Program-made: the position numbers and the translations under genes | Shown here: piece by piece, positions 9,129 through 18,797 of the stretch | Layout: each line of letters starts with the position of its first letter | How positions within the stretch are numbered: the first letter of the stretch is position 1 | Notes under the pieces: generated by a model | The model's input: the letters and a program-made list of their open reading frames with translations, nothing else | Told to the model about the DNA's origin: nothing | Databases searched by the model: none | Source of the DNA: Emiliania huxleyi CCMP1516 | Taxonomy: Eukaryota; Haptophyta; Isochrysidales; Noelaerhabdaceae | Assembly: GCF_000372725.1 (NCBI RefSeq) | Contig: NW_005199770.1 | Coordinates: forward strand, 357,208-421,207 | Reading direction: 5' to 3' | DNA length: 64,000 bases

Positions 9129-10913
9129 TCAACCCACGAGCGGGCTGGTGTCCCGCGCTTGGCCCGGGAGCGCGTCGCGCACATTCTTGAGGCTGCCGTG
9201 CGGGCTGGGCGGCAAGCTGCGCCACGCCAGCTCGGCGGTCATCGCGTCGACCAGCTCGCGGACCCTCTTCGCCCCGGTGAGGCGGCGCGTGTCCTGCACC
9301 TCGAGGGCGAGCCGCCGCTGCAGCTCGGCAACCAGCTCGTGCCGCGCGAACTCGCCGTGCGACGCGAGCAGCAAGTCCGCCTCGAGCTCCATCTCGAGCT
9401 CGATGGCGTCCGAGAGGAAGCCAGTCTTCTCGGCGAGCACCTCCAGCACCACCGCCCGCGCCTCCTCGTCGCCGAACGCCACCGTCCGCCCGCTCGCCCG
9501 CCGCTCGAGCAGCCGCTCGCAGGAGGGCGGGCGCGCCGGCGGCCGCTGCTGCGCCGCCTTGACCGCCGCATCCGCCATTGCCGCCTCTCCTGCCGGTGCC
9601 GCCGACTGCTCCCGCTCCACCGCCCCCTTGTCCACCGCCCCCTCGCCCACCCGCTCCGCCCGGTCGCCCCCCCCCTCCGCAAGCAGCGCCGCGAGCGCCC
9701 TCAGTGCCGCCTCCGCCTTGTCCGCCCGCGCCGTCGCCTCCGCCGCCCTCCGCCGGTGCTCCTCCGCCAGCGAAGCCTCGCGCGCCAGCCACGCGGCGCG
9801 CAACCGCTCGCCCTCCTCCCGCTCCTCGCGCCGCGCCGCCGCCGCCGCCCGCGTCTCCGCCTCGAGCGCCGCGACGGCGCCCAGCACCCTCCCGAGCGAC
9901 GCAGCCTCGCCGCCCGCGGCAGGGGCTGAGCTCGGCGCCGCCGCCGGAGCGGCCGCCGCAGACGCCGTCGGCGGTGCGGGCGGCAAGGCAAACTCGCCCG
10001 CCGGCTTGCTGGCAGCGCTGCCGGCCGGCGGCTCGGCCGCCTTCGCCGTTGGGCTCGCCGTCGCCGATGCGGGGCGGAGCTTGCAGAAGAGAGACGCGGC
10101 CTCGTCTGGCGAGCCAAAGTAGGTCTCGAGCTGCGACTGGGCCCTCGCGAGCACCGAGCGCGGCTCAGACGCGCCCGCGGGGGCCGCCGGCGCCGGCCTG
10201 GGAGGGCCTGTCAGCGGACTCGCAAACTGCGGGTGCGGCGGCGCGGCGGGCGGGACGCCTCCGTGCGAGCCGCCCAGCGCCGCCTGCCGGCTCTGCTCGA
10301 AGAGGTCGCGGTAGACGCCGGCCTGGGCTCGCTCGGCGACAAGCTGCATCTGCTTCGCGTTGAGGTTCGCGTTGAGCACGTCGATCTCTCGCTGGTAGCG
10401 CCGCCTCTCCTTTTCCGTCGCGCTCCGGATCTGGCGGTCGAACTGCAGCCGCTCGGTCTGTTCGCGGACGGCGATCTGCTGGAAGAGCTGGTCGATCATG
10501 GTGACCGTCCGGTTGCGCTTGAGCGTCATGATGGCGAACGTCGCGAGCAGGCACGGCGCCCAGTACTGCACGTTGTTTGCGATGCGGCTCACCACGGTGT
10601 GCGCGCCGTCGATGGCCTGCTCGGGCGCCATCATAAAGAGGAAGAGTTGCATCGCGGCGGACATCAGGCCGAGCTGCCAGAGGGAGATGTACCGCGTCTG
10701 CAGCATCCGCACCGCCTGCTGGATCTTCTCCGCGTTCTGCGAGACGGGCCCGACCGGAGAGAAGACTTGGGACGGGCCGTACTCGTGGATCGATTTCGGC
10801 ACCGGCCGGGTGTCCTCGCTGGCATCGCCAGACTCCTGCGGCTCCCGGCTTGGCGATGATGTGTGCTGCTCGGCGCTGCTGCTCGGGGCGGCCTGCTGCT
10901 CGCTCCGGGCCAT
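9129..10913 (-). CDS. Membrane and coiled-coil protein ending in a degenerate acyl-carrier-like domain
   Basis: 594 residues from the ATG at 10913. Residues about 45-110 contain two hydrophobic segments (WQLGLMSAAMQLFLFMM and YWAPCLLATFAIMTL). A long charged coiled coil follows (QIRSATEKERRRYQREID), then an Ala/Pro-rich linker and a second coiled coil (EREEGERLRAAWLARE). The last 80 residues align with the ACP repeats of the PUFA synthase at 39.6-40.8 kb: LEVLAEKTG against LAVLAAKTG, IELEMELEADL against IEMDMALETEL, and RVRELVDAM against TVGEVVDAM. The phosphopantetheine site (VDSIK in the synthase) is replaced by LASHGEF with a two-residue insertion. A Ser is near but the Asp-Ser pair is lost, so loading is doubtful. 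The role is unknown; a scaffold or docking role is a guess. Confidence 0.7.
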   Translation of the reverse strand: MARSEQQAAPSSSAEQHTSSPSREPQESGDASEDTRPVPKSIHEYGPSQVFSPVGPVSQNAEKIQQAVRMLQTRYISLWQLGLMSAAMQLFLFMMAPEQAIDGAHTVVSRIANNVQYWAPCLLATFAIMTLKRNRTVTMIDQLFQQIAVREQTERLQFDRQIRSATEKERRRYQREIDVLNANLNAKQMQLVAERAQAGVYRDLFEQSRQAALGGSHGGVPPAAPPHPQFASPLTGPPRPAPAAPAGASEPRSVLARAQSQLETYFGSPDEAASLFCKLRPASATASPTAKAAEPPAGSAASKPAGEFALPPAPPTASAAAAPAAAPSSAPAAGGEAASLGRVLGAVAALEAETRAAAAARREEREEGERLRAAWLAREASLAEEHRRRAAEATARADKAEAALRALAALLAEGGGDRAERVGEGAVDKGAVEREQSAAPAGEAAMADAAVKAAQQRPPARPPSCERLLERRASGRTVAFGDEEARAVVLEVLAEKTGFLSDAIELEMELEADLLLASHGEFARHELVAELQRRLALEVQDTRRLTGAKRVRELVDAMTAELAWRSLPPSPHGSLKNVRDALPGQARDTSPLVG

Positions 10914-10980
10914 CCGCTCTCTGCCTTGGCCGCCAATAAAGGGGAAAGGGTGCTGGGCGGGCCTGCCGGGCCAGGGCTCG

Positions 10981-11898
10981 TCAGAAGTGGAGCCGCTGTC
11001 CGAGCAGGGAGCGGGCGCCGCTCTGCGACCGCTCATTGCCGTAGAGTGGGTCGAACTCGGCCGCCTCGAGGGGGCCCTTCCCGACGGACTCGAGCTCGTC
11101 GAGGCGCTCCTGGCCGAAGGCGAGTATGGACCCCGCCTGCAGGCGCGCCGCTCGCACCTGCTCGTGCACGAGCCGCAGCGCCCTGCGGGAATCTCCGGGA
11201 TCATCTCGCTCGTCGCCGATCGCGTCTTCGAGCCGCTCGAGGTGCGCGCACAAGTCGTACATGTACGAGAGGGAGGGAAGGAGGGTGCACACCTCCCGTT
11301 GGTTTGCGGCCCCGAGCTTGCGGTGCAGCTCTGCGTGCACGGTGTCGCCCGCCGCCGCTGGCGAGTAGTGCGAGGTCCGCTGCTGCAGTCCCCGCTTCCG
11401 CTCGAAGGGGTTGTCGCTGTCGTAGTCGCAGGCGAGCACGTGTCCGCCGAACAGCTCGCCGACAGCGTCGTCGCGACCGACGCCGCCGCCGAGGCGGGGG
11501 GGGCCGCGGTGACCACCGCCGCCCACGTCGTCCTCCGACGAGTCGGCGTCGGAGTCTGGGGGGGTGGGAGGGTCGGGGCGCACCCGCTCGCGGTCCTTGG
11601 CCGCCTTGCCGCCCGCTCCGCCGCCGTCGCCGCCGCCGCCGCCGCCGCCCGGTGGGGGGTCTCCCCCGTCGGGCTGTGCGACGGGCCGGGCGGCTTGGGC
11701 CTCGAGCTGCTCGAGCCGCTTGCGAAGCACTCGCAGCTCCTCGGCCGAGTCCACGGGAGCGGGAGGCGCGGCTGGGGCCCCGTCGGTGCCCCCGCCAGCC
11801 CCCGAGGGGGGGGGCTCCTGCCCAGAGCCAGCTTTGGCCTCTGCGGGCCGTTCGTCTTGGTCAGCGTCGGAAGCGCGCTTCGGCGCGGATTTGCCCAT
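10981..11898 (-). CDS. Uncharacterised charged coiled-coil protein
   Basis: 305 residues, ATG at 11898. The N-terminal half is low in complexity (Lys/Asp/Pro/Gly) with a short coiled coil (EELRVLRKRLEQLEAQ). The C-terminal 120 residues are helical and globular-looking, ending in a segment rich in Leu and Arg. It lies 67 bp upstream of the next start on the same strand. The two may be one transcription unit, or one gene with an intron I could not place. The general shape (disordered N-terminus, helical second half) weakly recalls Gag-like proteins of retroelements, but no pol-type domain is nearby, so I leave it unassigned. Confidence 0.45.
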   Translation of the reverse strand: MGKSAPKRASDADQDERPAEAKAGSGQEPPPSGAGGGTDGAPAAPPAPVDSAEELRVLRKRLEQLEAQAARPVAQPDGGDPPPGGGGGGGDGGGAGGKAAKDRERVRPDPPTPPDSDADSSEDDVGGGGHRGPPRLGGGVGRDDAVGELFGGHVLACDYDSDNPFERKRGLQQRTSHYSPAAAGDTVHAELHRKLGAANQREVCTLLPSLSYMYDLCAHLERLEDAIGDERDDPGDSRRALRLVHEQVRAARLQAGSILAFGQERLDELESVGKGPLEAAEFDPLYGNERSQSGARSLLGQRLHF

Positions 11899-12113
11899 AT
11901 CGTTGGGCGCACGGAGGGAAGGAGAGGTGGGCTCCTGCCCGAGAAGGTCGCGGGACCTGCGCAGAGCTCGCTCTGCGTGATGCCGCTCGAGCTTGGGCGT
12001 GCACGCAAGGGCCACGCGCAAGCAAGAGCAAACAACTGGGAAGTTCACAGCTGAGCTTACCCAGAGAACGCCGTTCTCACCCAGAAGCAAGTTGTCTCCC
12101 TGCAGTAACGTCC

Positions 12114-12154
12114 TCCCATCCCTCCCTTGGGTTGTCTGTTTTCTTTCTTTCTTT
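12114..12154 (+). repeat. Copy 1 of a 41-bp dispersed repeat
   Basis: The same 41 bases, beginning TCCCATCCCTCCCTTGGG and ending in a CTTT tract, occur at 54947-54987 in the same orientation. Both lie a short way upstream of a plus-strand ATG, at 12175 and 55261. Confidence 0.9.
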
Positions 12155-12174
12155 CTTTAACGGATTTTGGCCCA

Positions 12175-13268
12175 TGCGCATGCTCTTCCTCGTGCTCGCC
12201 GCGCGCTCGGGAGCCGGAGTGGCGGGGTCGGAGCTGCTGCAACGGCGCGAGTGGCCGCGAGGGGTCGTGCTGGGGCTCTCCAGAGGGCGAGACCACTACG
12301 CGGTGCTCGCGGCGGCGCACGGGGCAGCTTCAGCTGAAACAGAGCCTCAGCAGCGCCTTCAGGCAGTGCAGCACAACGCCAGTGGCCTCTCTGGAGCTAT
12401 GCGGCGGCTGGCGGGCCTGTGCGATGGCGCCGATCCGTGGGCTCGGGACGCGCAGTCGGCTCGCGTGCCGGTTGCCGAGTCAGCCTGGCTGGCGAGAAGC
12501 GCCAAGGCCTTCCCTGCATTCTGGGCGCTGCCCAGAAGTGTGCAGTACCTTTGCTGCGCCGACGGGCGGCCTCGATGCGGATTGCCGCGAGTGGCGTGGG
12601 AGCCTCCAGTGGAGCGGTCGTTGGTCAACACCGCGGCGCGCGCGCGCCGCGGGTGCTGCACAACAAGCGGAGTGCATGGGCGGGCGCTCGATCGCTTTCC
12701 GGCGCCCAACTTTGACTATCGATTGCCGCCGGTTATTATAACCGGTGGGAGATCGTTCCTGCAGACGGAGGGATTCAACGCGGCGATAACTGCCCGAGAC
12801 GTCCCTAACCTTTATTTATTTCTGCCCTGCTTCAGGAACCGGGGGCCGTCTTCCTCAACCAACCAAACCTCATTACCGACTGCCGGTCGTTGGGGACACG
12901 TGACTCCTGCAAAGGGCAGTGTCTCCACCCGGGAGTCGGACATTCCAAACCCCCCCCTGCCCCCTCTCTCTCCCCCCCCCATCCTAGCCCTCTTTCTCTC
13001 TCCTCCTCTTTCTCCCTCTCCTTCTCCCTCATTCCCCCCCCCTCCCCCCTCTCCATCTCTGCCGCCCCCGTGCCAACCCCCGCCGCCGCCTCGCCTGCCT
13101 CCGCCTCCTCCGCCACCCCATCTCCCGCTCCCCCCCCCGCCGCCGTTACCCCCCCCACCCCCTCCTTCGCCGTTACCGCCGCTACCTCATCCGTGGCCGC
13201 CGACACCAACCCCCCCGCCTCCTCCGCCGCCTCCCTCTCCACAGCCGTCGCCGCCTGGTGTTTACTAG
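12175..13268 (+). CDS. Possible secreted protein, weak ORF
   Basis: Open from ATG 12175 to 13268. The N-terminus (MRMLFLVLAARSGAGVAG) could be a signal peptide and residues 20-190 have mixed composition. From about residue 260 the frame is only a translation of a C/T-rich tract and is not credible protein, so the real end may come earlier through an intron. No domain is recognised. An inverted repeat CCGGTTAT/ATAACCGG sits at 12730-12746 inside it. Confidence 0.25.
12950..13256. repeat. Polypyrimidine C/T-rich low-complexity tract
   Basis: About 300 bp of almost only C and T on the plus strand (CCCCCC, CTCTCC, CCGCCGCC runs). It is intron-like or satellite-like sequence and gives meaningless proline ORFs. 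Confidence 0.85.
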
Positions 13269-13880
13269 CTCCGAGTAGAGGGGGCGTTCCGCCGCTAGGG
13301 GACACCCAAAGCGCAGAACTAACCCTCGGAGACCCGTGTTTACTTTAAGGCCCTTGCCCTGCGAATGCGCACCCCCCCTAGCTAGGGGTCAGGGCTCTCT
13401 AGCCCGTAGCCCGATCCCGATCATCCGGCCCGCTGGATGCGCTTCTCAGCTCACCGGCCCTGGATGTGAGGTTACCGACTGCACTCCAAGTGCTCCAAGT
13501 GCAAGTGCTCCAAGTGCTCCAAGCAACGCGCCTCGGCGGAGCTGGGAATAGGACCGCCGCAAGCGGCGTGGCGTGGAGCGGTTGAGCATCCCTCCGGGGG
13601 CCCCTCTGCGCCGGGGAGGCGTTGTTGGAGGCTAGGACGCAAGCGTCCGTCGCCCTTTTCAAACTCGGGGCCCACTCCGCTAGCTACGCTCCGACCCGAA
13701 TTTGGAGGGCCTGAAAAGTTTAAGGTGTTGCTGCGCAAAAGGGGTCGGACACAGGGCGCAGCTCATGCTAAGAGCTAGAAGGGGAGCTAGAGAGAGAACG
13801 ACTACCCTGTCCCGTTATTGCGTACACCAACACCACAAAAGCTCTCTCTCTCCTGTCCTCACTCAGGGGGGTCACAACTA
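13269..13880. other. Spacer with short AAGTGCTCC repeats
   Basis: Contains AAGTGCTCC repeated at 13490-13525. No gene is supported. The part 13700-13880 is AG/CT-rich. Confidence 0.4.
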
Positions 13881-14084
13881 CCGAGTCCCGCGACTAGCTG
13901 CCACGTGCGACCGAGAGCGGATCTCCTCCTGCTCCGCAAGGAGGGTGGCCAAGGCTAAAGTCTTGCCGGAGCCGCCGGGCGCGTTGAGACGACTTGCTTG
14001 GAGAAGGTCGTGCTTTGACTTGTACTTTTCTTGTAGAGATGCTCGAGGGGGTGCTTTGTGGGGCGGTGCGGTCCCCAACGGCAA
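13881..14084 (-). pseudogene. Fragment with a P-loop (helicase-like remnant)
   Basis: A short minus-strand frame contains LNAPGGSGKTLALATLL, a Walker A box in the context usual for PIF1/UvrD-type helicases (NAPGGSGKT). No Walker B or further helicase motif follows before the stop, so this looks like a remnant. PIF1-like fragments often come from Helitron-type transposons; that origin is a guess. Confidence 0.35.
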
Positions 14085-14148
14085 TCAAGAAACAGAGGGC
14101 AGTCTCTTGCATGAGAAGCGCCGCCGCGGAACTGTATACATGTGTATA

Positions 14149-15317
14149 ATGGCCGCCAACCGCCTCAGCGCCCGCCTCGCAAGCGCAAACCTCTCGCCAG
14201 AACAGCTGTGCGCCTTCATCGGCGAGCTGGCGCCCCTCCTGGGTGACGCCGCGCTGCGCGTGGCGGAGGCTCACGCCGCACGGCTCGTGCAGCAGCCCGA
14301 GTGGGTGCTCTCCGAGGTCCTCCTGACCTCCTCTCGCCGGACCTCGTCCCGCACATCCTCGCCCAGCTGCCGACCAAGGCGCACGCCGCCAAGGGGACGT
14401 GCCGCGCGTGGCGCCGCGGCTGGAAGCAGACGCTGAAGAAGCGCGAGAGGCCACGCCTGCTCGTGATCGGCGGCCTCGGCAACGCTGGACGCCTCATCAG
14501 CTCGCTGGAGCGGTACGACCCGTCAACGAATGTGTGGGAGGAGGAAGCTGTGGCGCCGATGCCGACGGCGCGGGGGAATGCAGGCACGGCGCTGTTCGAT
14601 GGCAAGCTTTACGCCGCGGGCGGCAAGGTAAACGACGAAGGTCACGGAGCAACCTCCAACCTGGTGGAGCGGTACGACCTTGCGACGAAAGCATGGGAAG
14701 CGGTGGCGCCGACGGTGACACCACACGAGGGTCACGACATGGCGGTGCTCGATGGCAAGCTGTACGCTGTGGGCGGCAGCAACGGCGACGGCGGCAACAG
14801 CTCGGTGGAGCGGTACGATCCGGCTGCCAACGCGTGGCAAGCGGTGGCGCCGATGGGGGAGAAACGGAGCAGGTCCGCCGCGGTGGCGCTCGACGGCAAG
14901 CTGTACGCTGTGGGTGGCTGCAACAACGGCGGTGGCCACCTCAGCTCGGTGGAGCCGTACGACCCTGCGTTGGATGCGTGGGAGGCGGTGGCGCCGATGG
15001 CGTCGGCGAGGAGCGCTGCCGGCGTGGCGGTGCTCGACGGCAAGCTGTATGCTGTGGGAGGCTTCAACGGCGGCCAGATCAGCTCGTTGGTTGAGCGGTA
15101 CGATCCGGCGACGAACGCGTGGGAGGAGGTGGCGCCGATGGCGGAGGTGCGGTGTGCTCACGCCGCGGCTGTGCTCGACGGCAAGCTGTACGCGGTGGGC
15201 GCATTGGGTCCCAATGCGGACCTCAGCTCGGTGGAGCGGTACGACCCGGCAGTGGGCGCGTGGCAGGCGGGGTGGCACCGATGGCGACGGCGCGGGCCTT
15301 TGCTGTCGCGCTCCTGA
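14149..15317 (+). CDS. Kelch-repeat protein with F-box-like N-terminus
   Basis: ATG at 14149. About 50 helical residues are followed by a frame change near 14300-14350. The change is explained by a roughly 50-bp intron or an indel, and then comes an F-box-like stretch (LSPDLVPHILAQLP). From 14456 six kelch blades follow, each with LDGKLYAVGG, then SSVERYDP, then W-x-x-VAPM; together they would form a beta-propeller. F-box/kelch proteins are usually substrate receptors of SCF ubiquitin ligases. Near 15272 two extra G bases put the last blade out of frame relative to its repeat (expected VAPMATARAFAVALLM ending at TAG 15320). The true C-terminus therefore probably differs from the open frame. 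The blades are very similar at DNA level, so unequal exchange is likely. Confidence 0.8.
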
Positions 15318-16115
15318 TGTAGAGTGAGAGTCTGGGAATGGAGGAAGGTCAGGTTTGGATGCAAGATGCAGGTGCAGAATGCAAAAACTCGCCCAATATA
15401 GGAAGGAAAGGCCAAAAAAAGAGTCGTGCGGAATGCACAATGCAGGTGCGGAATACAGAATCCCATCCAAGAGTGCACTGTGTGTGCAGAGAGGGTCTGT
15501 ATGGTGCAGATGCTCTCTACACAGACTGCAACCTGCATGCAACATGTCTCGTTGCTCCTCCACAGGACACAGCTCGATTGGGACCTTTCGTCCAGCTCCA
15601 GGAACGAGTCGCGGTTTTCCCTCTCCCTCTAAAACTAAACCATCCCGCCCAAAGAATTACCCATATAATTAGTCCTAGCATGCCACCCTCGCTCACGTTT
15701 CACACGACTCCCCTGACCCCTCTTATAATGCACAAGCCGAACACGGAACACAAGTCACAATCGCGCACACCGCCACGGCACCGCCACGGGCGCCCGGAGG
15801 TCCGCTTTCGAGTGCGTCAACACAATTGGCCGCGGAGCCCTCTCCTCTCATGTATGCTTGGTCTCATCGGAACCGGCCGCGTGGGCGAGCGTCATGAATT
15901 GTCAACAAAGGCTTCCAAAACCCGGAGCGCATCGATATCAGGAGTTGGCATCTTCTCTCCGTGACCGTCATGATAGAATTAGTCAACAAAGCTCCAGCCC
16001 CGGAGCTCATGGATAATCAACTGCAATGGAGAGCGCTTTCAGTACATGGGCACAGCATCTCGCGTCGCCCCTTTGAGCCGCGCTTGAGATCAGGCAAGAA
16101 AGCGGGTCTCTGGTC
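15318..16115. other. Convergent spacer
   Basis: Lower GC than the surroundings, with short TGCAGGTGCGGAAT-like repetition at 15365-15450. No gene seen. Probably the 3' UTRs of the kelch and protease genes. Confidence 0.5.
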
Positions 16116-17855
16116 TCACGCAGAGGAGACGACCACCTTCTCCACGGGCGTGCCCATGGGGATCGATGGCTCATCCGCCCGGCGCTTCTTCTTGTAGTAA
16201 ACGTAGCCACCCCCGAGGGCAGCCACGACGGCCACCCCTGCCGCCGCCGCTGCAATGGCGACCACAGGGAAGCCATCGCTCTCAGTTGGCTTCGGGTCTC
16301 CTTTCACCTCGACCACAACGGTACTTACGACGGCTGAGCCCACCGCAGCAAGGACAGGTCCCATCTGCGCTTCAAAATCTGCCTCGGAGTACGAGGCGAG
16401 ACTGCTTTGCACCGAGTTGGCTTCCGACTCGGTGGCAACCGGGAACTTTGCAACGATGATGACGCTTCCAGCGGTGACTTCGAGGGTCGAATCGAGAGGA
16501 ACGAAGCTGAGGCCGGCCAGCTGGGCAAGCTTTGCGAGGATGGTCCTCTTGGTGGCCTCGCCAAAGTTGCTCACCTCGCCGCTCGCGGTGAAAGAGGCGA
16601 CGACTCGGAACGAGCCTTGCTCTCCCGACTGTGGCGGCGACGGTGAGGGCGGAGAACGGCCGTGGCAAACCTGTTCGTCGGTTTTGTCGCAGATCCAGTC
16701 TCTGAAAGAGGCCACCCGTGTGTAGACGCCGGGAAAGCCGGCGTCACCACAGCCAATGCCAAAGCTGACAACGCCAACTAGCGTCTCGGTCCCATCGACG
16801 TCAACCCGAAAGAGAGGACCGCCGGAGTCGCCTTGGCACGAATCTTTGCCAACCTCGCCAGCGCACAGCATCGTCTCGACGATTGCTCCGTCGTAAGCCG
16901 TCGAGCACTCAGTGTTGCTCACGGTGGGGACTTGCACATCGAGGGGTACGCCGTCAGCTCCGAAATCCGATCCTCCAGACTCGGTTGTGCCCCAGCCTGT
17001 AGCTGTGAGAAGTGTTCCAACTGGCCACTCTGCGCCCGGCGAATCCAGTGCATCGATCGGGGCGTAAGAGGTGGTCTCTGCCAGCTTGATCAAGTAGATA
17101 TCGTTTTCCATGGTTGCACTGTTGTACCCGAGGTGGGCGATGGTCCTGGCCACGTCAATCGCGTGGATGCACTCGATATTCGGGTCGTAGTCATAGCCAG
17201 TGGTGATGTCGTGCGCGCCAACATACACTCGCTCGGGCGGGCCGAGCTCGTTGCCGTTGCTGTCAGTGCCCACGAAGCAGTGGGCGGCGGTCAGTACCCA
17301 ACCGGGCGCGATCAGAGTGCCGCCACACCCGCTGTCATATGTAACGAGGAACTCATGCTCACGGGGCTCAATCTCGTCTCCACCAACGATACGGCTGCCC
17401 AACGACGATCCGTGCTGATTCCGGCAAGGGCCCGCGAGGCCTGCAGGCGGAGCCGGAGATGGCGGCGCGAGGCCTGCAGGCGGAGCCGGAGATGGCGGTG
17501 AAGGTGAAGGGCAATCCCATCCGTCGTAGAGGCAAGCTGCGTTGTTGCACACGGCGTCGCACACGCCGTCGGCCAGGTAGTTTGACGGGCAGTCCGAAAA
17601 GCAGCCAGAAGGGCGAGAGTTGGTGCACTGACCTTCGTAGCCGTAATACTTCACGCAGTAATCACTGCTGGATGTGAAGCCGGGGTCCGAGACGCCGTAG
17701 CAGTACTCGTTCCCAAACGTGTTCGTGCGGCAGTACCGCATCGCACTCGGGCAAAAACAGAGCGAGGATACCATCCTATTGGCGGGAGTAGTCTCGTTGG
17801 CCGGCGCTGCCGACGTTCGGTACAGCGCGATCATGATCAGAAGGCAAGCCCGCAT
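16116..17855 (-). CDS. Membrane-anchored trypsin-like serine protease with LNR domain
   Basis: 579 residues, single exon, ATG at 17855. A signal peptide (MRACLLIMIALYRTSA) is followed by a Cys-rich region with an LNR (Lin12/Notch repeat) at residues 85-115 (CFSDCPSNYLADGVCD, then CLYDGWDC). A Pro/Ser hinge with PSPAPPAGLA twice comes next. The S1 protease domain starts at IVGG (residue 156). The catalytic triad is complete: His192 in TAAHC, Asp252 in NDIYLI and Ser344 in GDSGGP. After a second Ser/Pro linker there is a roughly 100-residue SEA-like alpha/beta region. One transmembrane helix (VVAIAAAAAGVAVVAALGGG) and a basic tail (YYKKKRR) end the protein. It should sit in the plasma or endomembrane with the protease outside. 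Activation by cleavage before IVGG is expected for the family. Confidence 0.9.
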   Translation of the reverse strand: MRACLLIMIALYRTSAAPANETTPANRMVSSLCFCPSAMRYCRTNTFGNEYCYGVSDPGFTSSSDYCVKYYGYEGQCTNSRPSGCFSDCPSNYLADGVCDAVCNNAACLYDGWDCPSPSPPSPAPPAGLAPPSPAPPAGLAGPCRNQHGSSLGSRIVGGDEIEPREHEFLVTYDSGCGGTLIAPGWVLTAAHCFVGTDSNGNELGPPERVYVGAHDITTGYDYDPNIECIHAIDVARTIAHLGYNSATMENDIYLIKLAETTSYAPIDALDSPGAEWPVGTLLTATGWGTTESGGSDFGADGVPLDVQVPTVSNTECSTAYDGAIVETMLCAGEVGKDSCQGDSGGPLFRVDVDGTETLVGVVSFGIGCGDAGFPGVYTRVASFRDWICDKTDEQVCHGRSPPSPSPPQSGEQGSFRVVASFTASGEVSNFGEATKRTILAKLAQLAGLSFVPLDSTLEVTAGSVIIVAKFPVATESEANSVQSSLASYSEADFEAQMGPVLAAVGSAVVSTVVVEVKGDPKPTESDGFPVVAIAAAAAGVAVVAALGGGYVYYKKKRRADEPSIPMGTPVEKVVVSSA

Positions 17856-18394
17856 ATGTTCCTGTGCCGTGCGTTGAGCGCGACGATGAGCGAGAGTTCG
17901 GCACGAGAGTGGTTGCAGTGCTGCTGTAACGCGTGCGGCTCGCGGGGCGGGGAGGCTGACAAGAGCGGAGCGAAGTGCTCAAGCAACTGGAGCCGCCATT
18001 GGAGCTCATCGCCGCGACACGCCCTTCGCTTGATTTTTGCTTCGACACTTCTCGCTCCTCTCTGGTCCACCTCCCCGCCCCGCCCCGCGACCCACCCGCG
18101 CCCCGCGACCCACCCGCGCCATGCAGCCGCCTGCGTGCTGCTCGCACCCCAGCACGCTCCTCCCCACCCACGTGCCACGATCACCTGGTGAACGGAACAC
18201 GAGAACAGAAATCAGAATGTGTGATTTTTGGGACACCTCTCTAGCTCTATACGAGGAGATATGGGTAAAAAGGAACAGGATACAGGTCCCCAACAAAGTC
18301 AAACATCAAACAAGAGGCAACGGGATGAAAAAGAATTTTGGCCAAAAAGTATTTTACCCGCGCCCCGCGGCGCACTGGCACTAATTCGCTATCC
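17856..18394. other. Intergenic spacer with short CGCGACCCACC repeat
   Basis: Between two minus-strand genes. CCCGCGACCCACCCGCGCC is repeated about twice at 18078-18120. No gene is supported. Confidence 0.5.
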
Positions 18395-18763
18395 CTACTC
18401 CCCCGGATCCCGGTACAGCGTGCCCTGCTCGGCCATGCGGCGCACCCAATCGTCCCAGCTCTCCTGAGGCACCGTCGTCAGCTCGCCCTTGGCCGGATCG
18501 ACGCAGCACATGAGCACGCGCACGCGCGCCACCTCGGCGCCGTCGGCGCGCAGCAGGCGCTGCTGGAAGTCGAAGCAGCGCCGCCCCGCGTACTCGCGCA
18601 GCAGCGTCACCTCGCAGCCGACCGTGCCGCCCGCCTCGAGGAGCGCGTCGGGCGCGAGGACCAGCTCGTCGATCTGCCCCACGACGAGCGCGAGCCCGCG
18701 GTCGAGGAAGGCCTATCGGACGCGTCGCAGACACGTCGCGGACGGGTCACCGCAGGCGGAGCC

Positions 18764-18797
<34 letters not shown>

